Position numbers and translations under genes: made by a program. The notes beneath the pieces are model-generated. The model saw nothing but the letters and a program-made list of their open reading frames with translations. It was not told the origin of the DNA and did no database searches. This document shows positions 35,010 to 48,572 of a stretch of 64,000 nucleotides of DNA, in pieces. The stretch is from Punica granatum (taxonomy: Eukaryota; Streptophyta; Magnoliopsida; Myrtales; Lythraceae): the NCBI RefSeq assembly GCF_007655135.1, contig NC_045128.1, positions 17,562,230 to 17,626,229 on the forward strand, read 5' to 3'. Positions within the stretch are counted from its first letter, which is position 1; each line of letters opens with the position of its first letter.

Positions 35010-35395
35010 ATGGGCCGTACGAATGAAACTCGCATCCGAACGGGCCGCCCCTTTCCGTCCATAGATCGAGGTGTTTCCAACTCCCTAAAGCCTAGGATAT
35101 CGGTGAATCACGGGATGACGACTATGCCCTTGAGTGGTAAAACATGTGATGTTCATATACAAATTAAAGATCGTGTGACACGAAGAGGTCTAAAGAGGAC
35201 TCGCGCATCTCGACTCGAGCCGCCTCAAATTGGGCCCGGACTCGAGTCATAGTACGCGAGTACTTGCTAGACACGATTCTATTTGTGTTACACGTCTCGA
35301 TGTTTTAAAATTATGAGCTTTTAAGGAAAAGGGCATTTCCGCCGTTCCATGAACCATCGATGCGTTTACGAATTAATATTCAATTTGTCCAATTA
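35010..35395 (-). other. Likely gene-conversion tract
   Basis: Over about 390 bp this LTR is nearly identical to the LTR at 170-560, although the flanks (34850-35000 and from 35400) are clearly more different from it. After 35460 the best match is 17640 onward. The abrupt change in best match marks a short copied tract. Confidence 0.5.
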
Positions 35396-36269
35396 TTTAA
35401 GCCGAATGATTTCATTAACCAAATGACACGTCCCATTTCCCGTTCGTGGAATGGTTTAATGATTCAGACCTCAAACCTCAATTGTTATGGATCAATGAAA
35501 TGATTGTTTGATATTAACGTACCTAGCATACGAATTAACATGAAACCAATGATTAAATGAAAATTGTGATTACAATCAATTCCAAGAATCGGTTTTGACC
35601 GTTTCTTGCATGCATAAAACATCAAACACGATGACAACGTACATTTTTTACATAGCCGGTGCAGCCATGATCTTAGGAACGCAATTAAACATACAAACAA
35701 GTACAAACACGATATTTAGAGGAATCGATAAAACGGCACCGACTCATGGGAAGCAAAAAATGTAATAACTCAGGGAAACGACTTGAGTCGGGGAAAGGAG
35801 GCCATCCATGGCCCGAGGAAGCCAAGAGGGGCTCTCGGCCACCTCCCTTGGGGTGAGGCTGAGAGGCTCCTTTGGCTTGCCCGAGCCAACGAGATCTCCT
35901 CGACTCCGATTCAAGCTATTTCCCGACATGCTAGCACTATATACGATGAAGACATGCATAATACGATGTAAAAAACACATAAAAACATAAACTTGCATGC
36001 GAATCGGTCATGGACCGCCTTATCGCCCCACAAATGCAAAGAAAACGTAAAAGTCTTAACTTCTCTGAGTCGGGAATGATTATACCTAGCCCCAGGATGC
36101 GGGAAAAGTCGAGGAAAGCCGGAAAAAGGGGCTTGGGAAGTCGGTTCTGCCCCCTGGAATGAACAGACCCGAATCGGTGCAGTCGGGTCGACTGGCAGAC
36201 CCGACTGGCAGTCCGGCTTGTCGGGGCTGTACTGGTTGATCGGGGTGGCCATTTCACGCAAGGCCGATT

Positions 36270-36690
36270 GCGTTAGACTCCTAACTGATCAAGGATCGTG
36301 ACTGCCATAGTTTCATGTGGATTGCACGTCTATATTTTCTTGAAAATACGAGCAAAGTTGGGTCAGTAAAAAATGACAGACCTAGTCTGGTCAAAACAGA
36401 CCCGACTGGCACCCGATGAAGAAAAGCCTCTAGAGGAGGCTCTCGGTGGTCTTTTGATGCAAGGTCTGTGGCGTTGGACTCCTAACTGACTGAGAATCAC
36501 TCCTGCGGTAGCTTTGTGAGCATTGCACGCCTAGATTTTCTGGAAATCAAAAACAAAGTCGGGTTAGCTAGCAGAAAACGGAACCGACTGGGCGAAACTG
36601 ACCCGACTGGGCAGGTCGGAAAGAAATGGCTGTCCCGAAGGTTCTCGGTGGTATTTTGCTGCAAGGTTGGTGGCATTAGACTCCTAACTG
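36270..36690 (-). repeat. Imperfect ~200 bp repeats in minus family A LTR
   Basis: GACTCCTAACTGA recurs at about 36278, 36477 and 36680. Each is followed or preceded by GGCTCTCGGTGG-like and CAGACCCGACTGG-like motifs. They are the minus-strand counterparts of the units at 20421 and 40204. Confidence 0.55.
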
Positions 36691-37472
36691 ACTGAGGATC
36701 ACGGTGATAGGTGGCTCATAGCGAGGTTCAATCCGAGTTGACCTGTATGTTCCTGCAAAGTTCGGGTCAGAAAAGAAAACCAGCGGAACAGACCCGATTG
36801 GGCTGTTTGGGTTGAAACGGCTGCAAAGGGGGCTCCGGGTGTTGCACCGAGCTGGCTCGAGTTCCTCCGACTCCTAAGGGACTGCTTGAAGTGTCTATGA
36901 TGAACTGATAGAGTGCCAAGACTCGAGCAAACCCGGAAACTCAAAGAAAAACCGCTAAAAACTGTAAAGAAAAACTGAAATGGAAGAAAAGAGGCAAATG
37001 GTGGTTGTGCACGGTTGATCGGCCCTCGGCACGTGACCACCTTGTCACGAGGGAGAGTCAGGGTCATGAGGGACCCTTAGAAGGTGGTGGCACGACTCAC
37101 CATGCTTGCGGAAAGAAATGGCATGCTTGGAACCCGATAATGATCGTGGGAACTCGGTTTTACACTGTATCTGTGCTGAGCTGAATCGTTGGGCTGGGAG
37201 CCTCGAATGTGAAAACTGAGCTTGGAAATGGACTCGGGAGGTCGAAAACATGTGAGATATGAAATTTGGTTGAAGTTGGCTAAGGTTGAGAGGGTGGTTG
37301 CCGGAAAACGTCGAGTTTTCGGGTCAAATGACCTTGTATCGGGGCTGTTGTGGGGGCTGTGCGGGCTGAGCTATTGCTGGACGAAAATGGGGAGCTTGAG
37401 AGGATTTTAGAGTGAGAAATTTTTGAGGGAAGATGGAAGATGAGTTGTGATTAAGTTAATGATCCAAGAGGC

Positions 37473-37479
37473 TTATATA
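37473..37479 (-). promoter_or_regulatory. TATA box of minus-strand family A LTR
   Basis: The minus strand reads TATATAA in TTCCTATATAAGCC, at the place matching the other family A boxes. Confidence 0.5.
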
Positions 37480-37979
37480 GGAAGGCTAATGATGCAAAAT
37501 TAGTGAAATTAAGTGCAATTAGAGGGGGGTGCTTAGGGCATCCGAATTTTTAAGAGGGATTAGGGAGGGAAAGTTATCTTGAAAAGTTGATGGGAGGTGA
37601 TGGATGAAAGAAGAGTAGTGATGGGGTGTAAGAGATATTTTGAAATGGGTGGATGGGGGAGACTTGGCTTGCTTTTAGCCACCCCTAGAGAGAAGCCATG
37701 GCTTGTGGCTTGGCTTGGCTCGGCTAGCTCAAGGGTCCCACTTGAATAGGAAGAAAGCCGGAAGAAACTTGGGGTTCGATTGGTCGCGCGTTTGATTTTC
37801 GTGGCTCGTTTGAACGACAAACTATCGATGTACGTGCGAATGCGATTTTAATGAGCCTAATATTGACATGCTCCGTGTAAGTAAATGCTTGGGTAGCCCT
37901 GGGACTCAAAAGCCGGTTTTGCTCCGTTTGGATGATCAGAGCGAAATTGTCCGTTTCTGTCGCATGTTCGCACCTCTAC

Positions 37980-37984
37980 GTGTT
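37980..37984. repeat. Target-site duplication GTGTT, left
   Basis: It lies directly before TGTCAGCACC at 37985 and is repeated at 50648-50652 after the LTR end. Removing the insert restores a continuous minus-strand LTR. Confidence 0.9.
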
Positions 37985-39449
37985 TGTCAGCACCCCATTT
38001 TGGTCCACTGGCTCCGATAGAGGACTTCCGACCAAAGCTCGGGACACTATTCACGATCGGAAAATCGGAGGCGAATGTGCGGGCACAGAGTCACGAATAT
38101 CAAGAGAAAAGCAAGGTCCACTAGGAGAGCATGAGAGGGCAATCGGAAGAGTAAACAGACGACGAGCCCCGAAGCAACAGTAGCTGGCACTATGGCACTA
38201 TTCATTACCGGATTACCGGAGCGTCAGAAGGTATCCAATATGGGACTCTAAAAATCCCTCTTAGTGCCAAAATGACCAATGGCACATCCGGGCACACTTC
38301 AGAAGCACCCTGCTTAAGCCGGGACTCCCGAATATTCACAAACGCCTTCCTAACGGGGCCCCTGAGAAGCCCGATTCACGAACAGATAAACGGCACCCAG
38401 AAACAGGTCTGCACACATCCAAGGACCACCAGGACCAAGGAACAAGTTTCAGATTGCCTTTCGGAGTTCGTCTTGGTCTCCCGAGTGGATCCCGACCCGG
38501 AGAAAGGGCCCCTTTTTGCACAGAAACGTGGCCAGAGACCCTTTTAATGAACCGTCAGTGCACGAAATTTGCGCCAATCAATCTCAAGGACCTCAAGGGC
38601 TTGGGAGATAAACCCCGATCGCATTGCATAATCCATTTAGGTTTCCCGAGTACCATTCCGGTAATAAAAGGGCCCCTTTCACGGGGAATCTTGTGCTCAG
38701 AGCTCATTCGGGGAAATGTTGATGTCCGAGCTTCACACCACTCACGAGTGACATTTCAGTGGTCTCGAACGCCTCTCGGCAAACCTTCGAGACTCGTTTC
38801 TAACAAACGGAGATCGCAATGGTCTCCGAACACATCAAAACACTTGGGAAAACACTGAGAAAGCCCCGTTCGCGGATTCCTAGGTCATTTTCGGTTATCG
38901 ATCTCCAGCTGGGATCAATGAGTAAACCGTTCTGCCCAAAGCACAAAGCACACTGACACGAGCGGTACAGCACGTAGAGGTGCAAACATGCGACAGAAAC
39001 GGACAACTTCGCTCCGATCATCCAAACGAAGCAAAACCGGCTTTTGAGTACCTGGGCTACCCGAGCATTTACTTACACGGAGCATGTCAATATTAGGCTC
39101 ATTAAAATCGCATTCGCACGTACATCGATAATTCGTCGTTCAAATGAGCCACAAAAATCAAACGCGCGACCAATCGAGCCCCGAGCTTCTTCCGGCTTTC
39201 TTTCTAGTCAAGTGGGACCCTTGAGCTAGCCAAGCCAAGCCGCAAGCCATGGCTCTTCTCTAAAAGCAAGCCAAATGAGCCTCCACCACACATTTTCAAA
39301 ATATCTTCTTGCACCCATCACTTCCCTTCTCCCATCCATCACCTTTCAAGACAACTTCCCCACCCTAATCTTCCCTCCAAAAATTCGGATGCCCTAAGCA
39401 TCATTTAATTACACTTAACTTCACTCAATCTTGTCATTAAGCTTGCCTT

Positions 39450-39455
39450 TATAAG
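39450..39455 (+). promoter_or_regulatory. TATA box of complete family A LTR
   Basis: TATAAG in GCCTTTATAAGCCC, about 1.47 kb from the LTR start, followed by CATATCTCTCTAGC. Confidence 0.5.
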
Positions 39456-40203
39456 CCCATTGCATCATTAACTTAATCACAACTCTTCTTGCATATCTCT
39501 CTAGCTTTCTCACTCTAGAAGAACCTCCCAAATCCTCTCCAACTTCAACAAATTCCAGAATTCGTGCAACCCCTCCTCAGCCCAGAAATCGGGTAAAAAC
39601 AAGGCCAAACCAATCCCGTTTTCCGGCGACCGCCACTCAACCCAAACCAAACTTGACCAAACTTCATATCGCACATGTTTTTGACCTCCTAAGTCCATTT
39701 CCGACCTTAGATTTTTCATTTGAAGCTCCCAGCACCTCGTTCCAGCTCTGTCCAGAAACAGTCCCTTAAGCGTTTTCCCGATTTCTAGGCGAGTTCGTCC
39801 CTCTCGACTTAAGCAAACTCAACCAAACTTCATATCCCACATGTTTTCGACCTCCTAAGTCCATTTCCAAGCTTAGTGTTTGCATTTGAAGCCTCCAGCC
39901 CCGCGTTCCAGAGTTGAGCAGAATCGGGTTTCACGGGTGCATCCCGGGCTTCCTCGATGTCTTCTCCATCTCACGACTAAGGCGAGTCGTGCCATCATTT
40001 TCTAAGGGTTCCTCACGACCCTCACTCTCCCCCTTGACAAGGTGGTTGCGTGCCGAGAGCCGTTCAACCATGCACCTCCGCCATTTCTCTCCTTTCTCCC
40101 TTCTCGGATCTTTCCAGTTTTTACCGGTTTTCTTTGCATCTTCCAGGAAATTATAGGCATGCAATCCTCACGAAACCTCCACAGGCATGATCCTCATTCA
40201 GTT

Positions 40204-40800
40204 AGGAGTCCAATGCCACCGATCATGCAACAAAAGACCACCGAGAGCCTCCCGTAGAGTCGTTTCTTCATCGGGTGCCAGTCGGGTTTGTTCCTCTGGT
40301 TGTCTTTTCTAACCCGAATTTTGCAGGAACGTACAAGTCAGCTCGGGTTGAATCTTGCTACGAGCGACCTATCACCGTGATCTTCACTCAGTTAGAAGTC
40401 CAATGCCACCGACCATGAGCCAAAAGACCACCGGGAGCCTCGTGTAGACCCGTTTCTTCATCGGGTGCCAGTCGGGTCTGTTTCGCCCAGACTGGGTCTG
40501 TCATTTTTTACTAACCCGACTTTGTTTTTAATTTTCGGAAAATCTACACATGCTCTCCTCCCGAAACCATCACAGGCGCGATCCTTAGTCTCTTGGGAAT
40601 CCAACGCAACTGGCCCCACGCGAAAATTCCATCCCGATCAACCGGTACAGCCCCGACAAGCCAGACTGCCAGTCGTGTCTGCCAGTCGACCCGACTACAC
40701 CGTTTCGGGTCTGCCATTCCAGCCGAGTCTCCCGACTCCATTTGCCACTTCTCCAACTCCTTCCTCGTGTTCCGAGGCTAGGTATAACCTCTCTACGACT
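40204..40800 (+). repeat. Imperfect ~190-200 bp repeats in family A LTR (copy 2)
   Basis: Units start at about 40204, 40394 and 40594. The last runs into TTCCGAGGCTAGGTATAACC, which has a donor-like AG/GTATAA. Confidence 0.6.
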
Positions 40801-42402
40801 TAGAGGAGTTAGGTCTTCAATATTTGCTTGTCGTGGGATGACAAGGTGGTTGATAACTATATTACATGCAAGTTTCGTTTTTTTTTCATTTCCGTGCATA
40901 TGTACATCATTGATCATGCACATACATCGTTATATTACATGCATCATGGCTGGAAATGATTAAAGTTGGGGTAGAAGAGACCACACGGTCCGGTAGAGCC
41001 ATGGAAACTCACGGCTAAAGCCCACGGGAGGGAGCCACGGGGTTCCTTTGATTCACCGAGACTAAAATGGTCTCTCCTTCCCCGAAATTAGTTGCTTCCC
41101 ATGACTTTACCGTTGTTTATTGCATGTGATGTGTTATTATGACGGAAAAGACTTAAATCGAGGTCGAAGAGGCCGTCTTGACCCATGTGAGCCATGGAAA
41201 CTCACGGCCATTCTTGAGGGAATGTGGCCGAGAATTTCTTCGGACCACACGAGTCCAAGGAAGCCTCTTTCATTTCGAAATAGATCGGTTCCCGTGTTTT
41301 CACTCTTGACCATTGCATGGATCGACGCCGTTTTATTGATTCCTTTATATATATATTGTATGTGTTTGTTTGTGTGTCCGCTCGCATTTCGAGATCTTGG
41401 CGGCGTCGGTTTCCTTTTATTTTCGTCGAAACATGTGTTATTAACGTGCTTGACGTATTATGCATGCAAGGAATGGCTCGAATCGACGTGGGAGACCACC
41501 CGTGATCCAAGGTGGGTCAAGGAGACCTCTCGGCCTAGTTCTTTGGAAGATGGCCAAGTGCTCCTTGACCCCTCCCGGATCTAGGATGGTCTTCTTCGTC
41601 GCTTCGGACTCATTCCTTGGAATTGAGTGCACTTATGTTCGTGTTTTATCGCTAGCCATGTATTAGTTTCATGATAGATAAATTGATTTTGGACCATTAC
41701 CCATTAAATCCATAATACCAATAATATAAGATCACCACCACCGAATAATTTCACAAATGGGATAAACAGGACGTGTCATTCGATTAATTAAATCACTCGG
41801 ACCAAATAATTGGATAAATTGATTATTGATTCGTAAACGCATCGATGGTTCACGGAACGGCGGAAATGCCCTTTTCTTTAAAAGCTCACAATTTCAAGCA
41901 CCGAGACATGTAACACGAATAGAATCGTGTCTAGCGAGTACTCACGTACTATGACTCGAGTCCGGGCCCAATTTGAGGCGGCTCGAGTCGAGACGCGCGA
42001 GTCCTTTTTAGACCTTTTCGTGTCACGCGATCTTTAATTTATATGTGAACCACACACGTTTTACCGATCAAGGGCATAATCGTCATTCCGCGATCCACCG
42101 ATATCCTAAGCATTAGGGAGTCGGAAACACCTCGATCTATGGACGGAAAAAGGCGACTCGTTCGGGTGCGAGTTTCATTCACACGGCCCATTCCGTCCAC
42201 TTTTGGTGCTTCTATCTCCCTATTGTAGATTCGGTGGCGACCATTTTATTTCTGTTGCGAAACACGAAAAACCGGATTAATCACGCATTCGGCTTAATCA
42301 AACATTAGTTAATGGATAGGCGGAATGCTAGATTCCAATCTAGAGTCAAAATACGAGTTTGACTAATTCGGTGAAACTGTAGTGTCACCTCACTGAATAA
42401 GA

Positions 42403-42407
42403 ATTCT
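42403..42407. repeat. Target-site duplication ATTCT, left (copy 2)
   Basis: Same five bases at the same LTR position as 22623-22627, paired with 49340-49344. This shows the two B insertions descend from one event before duplication. Confidence 0.9.
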
Positions 42408-44011
42408 TGTCAGCACCCCATTTTGGCTCACCGATTCAAATTACATTATCAGCAATGATCCAAGCTATGACTTGAGCAGAGTACAGAAAACAGCTCGGCA
42501 GAGCAAGAAATCACTATTCATCCTCAAGTCGGCGAAATCGGGCAAACGACACATACACCTGACAGAAGGACTCTAGGAGTCACCAAAAGGCAACAGAGCC
42601 ACCAGAGAGCTCAACAATGTCCAAAATCGGCATTTTCAGTATATCACACGGACGGTACTATTTTTCGATAGTTCGCTCAATCATCGGAAGATAGCCAATA
42701 TTGGACTCCAAAAATCCACTTCAATGCCAAACAGATGAAAAGTGTCCCCAAAGGCATTTTGCAAATCATCTGCTCTATACAGAACGACTTTCTGTATACA
42801 GACAACTTTTCAGTGGAAGTCCAAAAATGCCGGTTTCCTGGAGAAAAGTTAATTCCAAATATCAGACGCGGCCATGCCCCACCAGCACACAGAGCATGAA
42901 CAATGCTTCAGATTGTCTCTTGGAAGTCGCACAGACACTTCAAATGACTTCCGAGCAGCAAAACAAGCATACCCCTTTTCAGAAGAGCATAGCCGGAGAC
43001 TGGTCTGATGGAATTACGGCAAACGAAGTTCATACCGCATTGCCCTAAAAACTCTAGCAAACATTCACAATTGAGAAAAACAGATAGCAAAACCCTTATC
43101 AGTTTCCCGAGTAACCTCCGAGGAGCGGAAATGGCCATTTTCAGTGGAAATGCATATCCGGAGGTCCTTTTTACGGAAACTTGACGCTGGGTGTCTATCA
43201 TACACCATGCTAGCCTTCTCAGGGCTCAATGTGGAATCGTCAGAATAAATCACACGACTCATCTAGACCTCCCGAGCAATGCTTTAGAGGTCTCAGATAA
43301 ACTTTTCAAGTCCTTGGAGGTCTGATATCGACAAACAGAGATTACAGTAATCTCCGGAGTGCCCAAGCAACTCAGAAATCATTCTGAGAAATCCAGTTTC
43401 GGCCTCCTAGGACGTCTCTGGCCCCACGTTATCATTACCAGCTTAAGGGACAATTGTTCACGTTGTCTGACAATTTATGTCAAAATGACCAACGTGAGAT
43501 GCAAACACAAGATATGCTGTCAGAAGCGGACAACTTCGCTCTGGTCACCTATAATGAGCAAAACCGGCTTCCGAGCCTCATATGCTTCCGGGACATTTCT
43601 CCATGAAAAATGCCAATCTTAGGCTCGTTAAAACCGTTTTTTCGCGCATATCAATAATTCGACGTTCAATTCGAACCACGAACTTCGAATGCGCGACCAA
43701 TCGAGATCCGAACTTTGGCCCGAACTTACCTCACGACCCGTGGGACCCACGGCCAACTCATTGCCGCCTCACCCATGCCCATTGCCGTCCATGTCCCTTG
43801 GCTTCTTCCTTCAAGGCAACTTGCATTTGTCTTCCACTTTAAAATATCGAAGTGTTTGAAGACAACACTCCAAGCTCATCAATGCTCTTATCTCTTCTCC
43901 ATTAATGCAATGGATGAGGATGAAGCCTGATATTTCCTTAAGAAATTCGGATTCCACTAATCCATGGCCCTAATTGCACTTTTCTTCACTAATCTTGCAT
44001 TTAAGCTTTCC

Positions 44012-44018
44012 TATATAT
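44012..44018 (+). promoter_or_regulatory. TATA box, first family B 5' part
   Basis: TATATAT in TTTCCTATATATTGTCC, with CTCTCTCTCTAGCA downstream. The promoter region is cut at 44077 by the second LTR start. Confidence 0.55.
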
Positions 44019-44077
44019 TGTCCAAATGTCATTAACTTAAATACACCTTCAAGCACTCTCTCTCTAGCATTGCTCAC

Positions 44078-45718
44078 TGTCAGCACCCCATTTTGGTCCA
44101 TCAAGCAGAAAAGGCTCATCGAGAATGTACAATGCTATGACTCGAGTGTGGATACAGAAAAACGGCTCAACAGAGCGAAAAATCACTATTCATCCTCAAG
44201 TCGGCGAAATCGGGCAAATGACACATACACCTGACAGAAGGACTCTAAGGGTCACCAAAAGGCAACAGGGCGACCAGAGAGCTCCACAATGTCCAAAACC
44301 AGCATTTTCAGTATATCACACGGACGGTACTATTTTCCGATAGTTCGCTCGATCGTCGGAAGATAGCCAATATTGGACTTCAAAAATCCACTTCAATGCC
44401 AAACAGATGAAAAGTGTCCCCAAAGGCATTTTGCAAATCGTCTGCTCTATACAAAACAACTTTTTGTATACAGACAACTTTTCAGTGGAAGTCCAAAAAT
44501 GCCGGTTTCCTGGGGAAAAGTTAATTCCAAATGTCATATTCGGCCATGCTCCACCAGCACACAGAGCATGAACAATGCTTCAGATTGTCTCTTGGAAGTC
44601 ACACAGACACTTCAAATGACTTCCTAGCGGCAAAACAAGCATACCCTTCTTCGGAAGAGCATAGCCGGAGACTGGTCTGATGGAATTACGGCAAACGAAG
44701 TTCATACCGCATTGCCCTGAAAATTCTAGTGGACATTCACAATTGGGCAAAACAGACAGCAAAATCCTTTTCAGTTTCCCGAGTAACCTCCGAGGAGCGG
44801 AAATGCATATCTGGAGGCCCTTTTTACGGAAACTTGACGCCGGTAGTCTATCCTACACCATGCTAGCCTTCTCAAGGCTCAACGTGGAATTGTCGGAATA
44901 AATCACACGACTCATCTAGACCTCCCGAGCAATGCTTTAGAGGTCTCAGATACACTTTTCAAGTCCTTGGAGGTTTGATCTCGATAAATAGAGATTACAG
45001 TAATCTCCGGAGTGCCCAAGCAAATCAGAAATCATTCTGAGAAATCTAGTTTCGGCCTCGTAGGACGTCTCCGGCCCCATGTTAGCATTGCCGGCTTAAG
45101 GGATAATTGTTCACGTTGTCTGACAATTTATGTCAAAATGACCAACGTGAGATGCAGACCCAAAATATGCTGTCAGAAGCGGACAACTTCGCTCTAGTCA
45201 CTTGCAATGAGCAAAATCGGCTCCCAAGCCTCATATGCTTCCGGGACATTTCCCCATGAAAAATGCCAACCTTGGGCTCGTTAAATCCGTTTCCTCGCGT
45301 ATATCGACAATTCGACGTTCAATTCAAATCACGAACTTCGAATGCACGACCAATCGAGACCCGAGCTTTCTCCCGATTTCTCCTCTTCGGCCGTGGGACC
45401 CATGGATTGCCCAAGGGCAACTCCTCCCTTGCCAAAGCCGTCCATCCCATGCTCTCTTACACTCTTTGCCATCAAAATATCTAGCTTTGTCCTTCTTGCA
45501 CTCAACCATCACCATCCATGCATTCAATGCATTTCGCTCATCTTCATGAAGAATGCATGGAGGAGATTCATCCTTATCTTGCTTAGAAAATTCGGATCCC
45601 CATAAGCATGCCCTTAATCAAGCTTTTTCACACTTAATTGCACTTAAGCATAGCCTATATATACTCTCCAAGTCATTAACTTAATCATACACCTTCAAGC
45701 ACTCTCTCTCTAGCATTT
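44078..45718 (+). mobile_element. Second, diverged family B LTR 5' part
   Basis: Starts TGTCAGCACCCCATTTTGGTCC right after CTCAC. It repeats the U3 of the host LTR with many differences, including replaced sequence around 45370-45560. It contains an ACTATTCATC motif (44192) and a TATA box (45656). The homologous 42408-44072 copy keeps GGCTCACC where this one has GGTCCATC. Confidence 0.8.
45656..45663 (+). promoter_or_regulatory. TATA box, second family B 5' part
   Basis: TATATATA in TAGCCTATATATACTCTCC, about 1.58 kb after the LTR start, with CACTCTCTCTCTAGCA 35-50 bp downstream. Confidence 0.6.
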
Positions 45719-46273
45719 CTCACTCAAACAAAAGCTCTCAAACTCTCAAGGAGTTCAGCAAAATCGCAGCAAGCAAGAACCACCCAAAAACCAAGCAAAA
45801 CACTCAAGACTTAAGTCGGAATCCATCCCGACTTAAATCCAAACTTCACCAAACTTCATATCCTACATGTTTTCGACCCCTTCTATCCATTTCCGAGCTT
45901 AGATTTCAATTTTGAAGCCTCTAAGCCATAGAACCAGACTTGAACAAAATCTGGATAGATTTGGTCCTTCTCGGGTCAAAAATGTCAAACCGGGTTTCAA
46001 GCCTTTCCAAGTCAGTTTGAGCTACCAAAACCCATCAAACACCTCCCCACACAACCCTAGGGTGTCAAGGAGTCAAGAAATCCAAGAAAAACCCGTCTGT
46101 TTAACCCCAGGAAGAAGAAACAGCCAGACTGCCCAGTCGGGTCGAAATTTCTGACTGTTTGTGCGGTTTTCTTACAGATAGGGTCGATCCGAGAATCTTT
46201 TCGGAAAACGACCACCACAGCCACCTCCAGAGGTGAGTTAGCAGTCGGGAGCCGTTGGCCTTGCTCAAAAATT

Positions 46274-46660
46274 CCATCGGGAGCCTCCGTGGCGACGTCC
46301 GACCCGACTTGTGCTAGTCGGGTCCGAAATTCCAGACGTGCTCTGTTTTGGGTGATTTTTGCAGGACTGTACGGGTTGACCCGACAACTCTGGGAACAAA
46401 CGACCACCAAGGTCACCTATAGGGGTCCCTTGGCTACCCATGGCCGCCAACCTTGCCTCAAAATTCTATCAGGAGCCTCCGTGGCGACGTCCGACCCGAC
46501 TTGTGCCAGTCGGGTCTGTCCAGTATTCCAGCCGGGTCTGTTTGGTGCCGTTCGGGTCTGTTCGACGGAAAACAGCCCAAAACTGACCCATCAACGGTCC
46601 AACCCGACTCTTGAAGGTCCCATCCCGCATCTCGGGACTAGGTATGACCATTCCCGACTT
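46274..46660 (+). repeat. 192-bp module, one full plus partial copy
   Basis: Units begin at about 46274 and 46466, with the same period as 24849/25041. Small differences from copy 1 are spread through it. Confidence 0.7.
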
Positions 46661-48501
46661 AGAGGAGCTAGGACTTTTACATTCTCGTTGCGTTTATGGA
46701 GTTATAAGGGGTTTTATGTATGTTTTATTTTCAAGTTTTAATCTTTATGCATTTTCCATGTTATATCATGCATATTTATCCGTGATTTATATACTAGCAT
46801 GTCGGGAAACACTTGGATCGTAGTCGAGAAGAACATCCCGACCCGGGAAAGGCAAAGAGCTCACGGGTTTCCCTCCAAGGGAGGTGACCGAATGCTCTCT
46901 TGCTCCTTTCGGGCAAGGAACGATCTTCTTGACCCGATCCAAGTTCGATTCCCGAGTTTCATCGTATTTTCTCACGTGCATGAAGTCGGTATTGTTTTAT
47001 CGATTCCTTAAATAACTTGTTTGTGCATGTTTCCATGTTCGAATGCGTTATTCAAATCATGGCAATACCGACTTTCGTTTAATCGTGTCATTTATAATGT
47101 TTGTCGTTTAAGCATGTGAGAAATGATTCGAAACGAGACGGGGAAACCTCGTGGAACCCCATTCGGGCCATGGGACCTCTTGGCTATCTCCAAGGAAAAG
47201 TAACCGAGAGCCTCTTAGACTCGTACGGGTTGCATGAGGCTTCCTCTTCCCGTTTTGAGTCCGTTCTTGGCTTTCGTGTAATTTGCAATTTACATTATCG
47301 TCGCAATATCGCATGAAAATGTCTTTTCAAAACAAAGCATGCATGGATTCGGGTATCGATGACTCATTCGGGTCCATTCGGTTACGAGGGTAGTTTCGGT
47401 CATCGGACCAAATTATCCTCGATCCATATGGAATCGTCTTGGCCGTCGAGTCGCGAATCGTTTTCACAATTAATGCATTCGGCACAACCCTTAAGCATTA
47501 ATTCCACAAACGGGTTAATCGGGACGCTCACATGATTAAACCCACTTCACACTGATAAAGTTTACATGAATCAACCATTAACAGATAACTCGCGTCGATG
47601 AGTTGTCAAATGACGTTGGTGCCCTTTTCAAACTTATCAATTTCAAAACCCAAAAGGCGCGGTCCGATGTAGCATGGACGTCGGAAAAGGGCTTATGTGT
47701 CTTAACTTGAGTTTTTACCCGATTCCAGGTAACTCAGGTCAGGATACAGAAGATCTTTTTAGATCATTTCCGGGCAGATCGACCGGTTCTTTGGCTTTTT
47801 CGGGGTTCTTGCACAACCTTGGACTATCTAGGGAATTTGTTGACACCGGCTATAGGCCGAGGTGGCCCGCACTGCGATGTTTCCCCTTTTCTGACAACAA
47901 TTTTCAAATATAGGGCAAAATCGTCTTTTCACAATTCAGCGACACCCTTAGGGTTAGCATGATAGAAACACTACAGTACGGGATAAGAACGGGCTACCTG
48001 TTCAGGTGCAGGTTCATCTGCATAACCTTTTCTTATCTAACTGATGAGTTTTTGTCATCCTAACATAGACTCGGGTAACTAGAACGGTTATCTCTGTCAG
48101 AAAACATGCAAAATGCTGATTAACCTTTCACTCGACCTAACCAAACACTAGATAATGGTTAGGAGGAATTCTAAATTCCAAATCTAGAGTCAAAACACGA
48201 GTTTGGCTAATTCAGTGAAAATTCAGTGTCACAATACAGAACAACTGTAAAAGCAATCCACACACATGAGATTTGACTCTCTTTGTCAAGTTCTCAAAAC
48301 AAAGCCGAATGCTAAAACATTGGCACGTGCTTGTTTGTCTAGGGTAGGATTTGCATGCCAAAATACCCCAGATTAACAACTTGTTAAAACACGTACACTC
48401 GATAATAACAAACACCTTGTCTGTTATTTACCTGCTGCGTGTTATCTTTCAACACTTGTTTGTCATGCAGGTTGAGCCTGATCTCTAGGCCGAATAATAT
48501 T

Positions 48502-48572
48502 AGGGTTCAACGCCCTAATCATCAAGCACAGGGTCCAACGCCCTAATCATCACTCACAGGGTCCAACGCCCT
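48502..48572 (+). other. Three micro-hairpins (family B, copy 2)
   Basis: AGGG/CCCT stems at 48502, 48530 and 48558 are all perfectly paired, with loops TTCAACG, TCCAACG and TCCAACG and constant 28-bp spacing. Confidence 0.6.

Larger units (their letters stand above)
33505..37984 (-). mobile_element. Family A LTR shared by elements 2 and 3, left part
   Basis: The minus-strand LTR runs 4,480 bp from the primer-site side to the GTGTT target site, and its last 762 bp lie at 50653-51414; together 5,242 bp. It is a mosaic: about 35010-35395 is nearly the same as 170-560, while from about 35460 it follows 17640 onward. Imperfect 200-bp repeats lie at about 36274-36690. There is a TATA-like box at 37473-37479. 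Confidence 0.85.
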
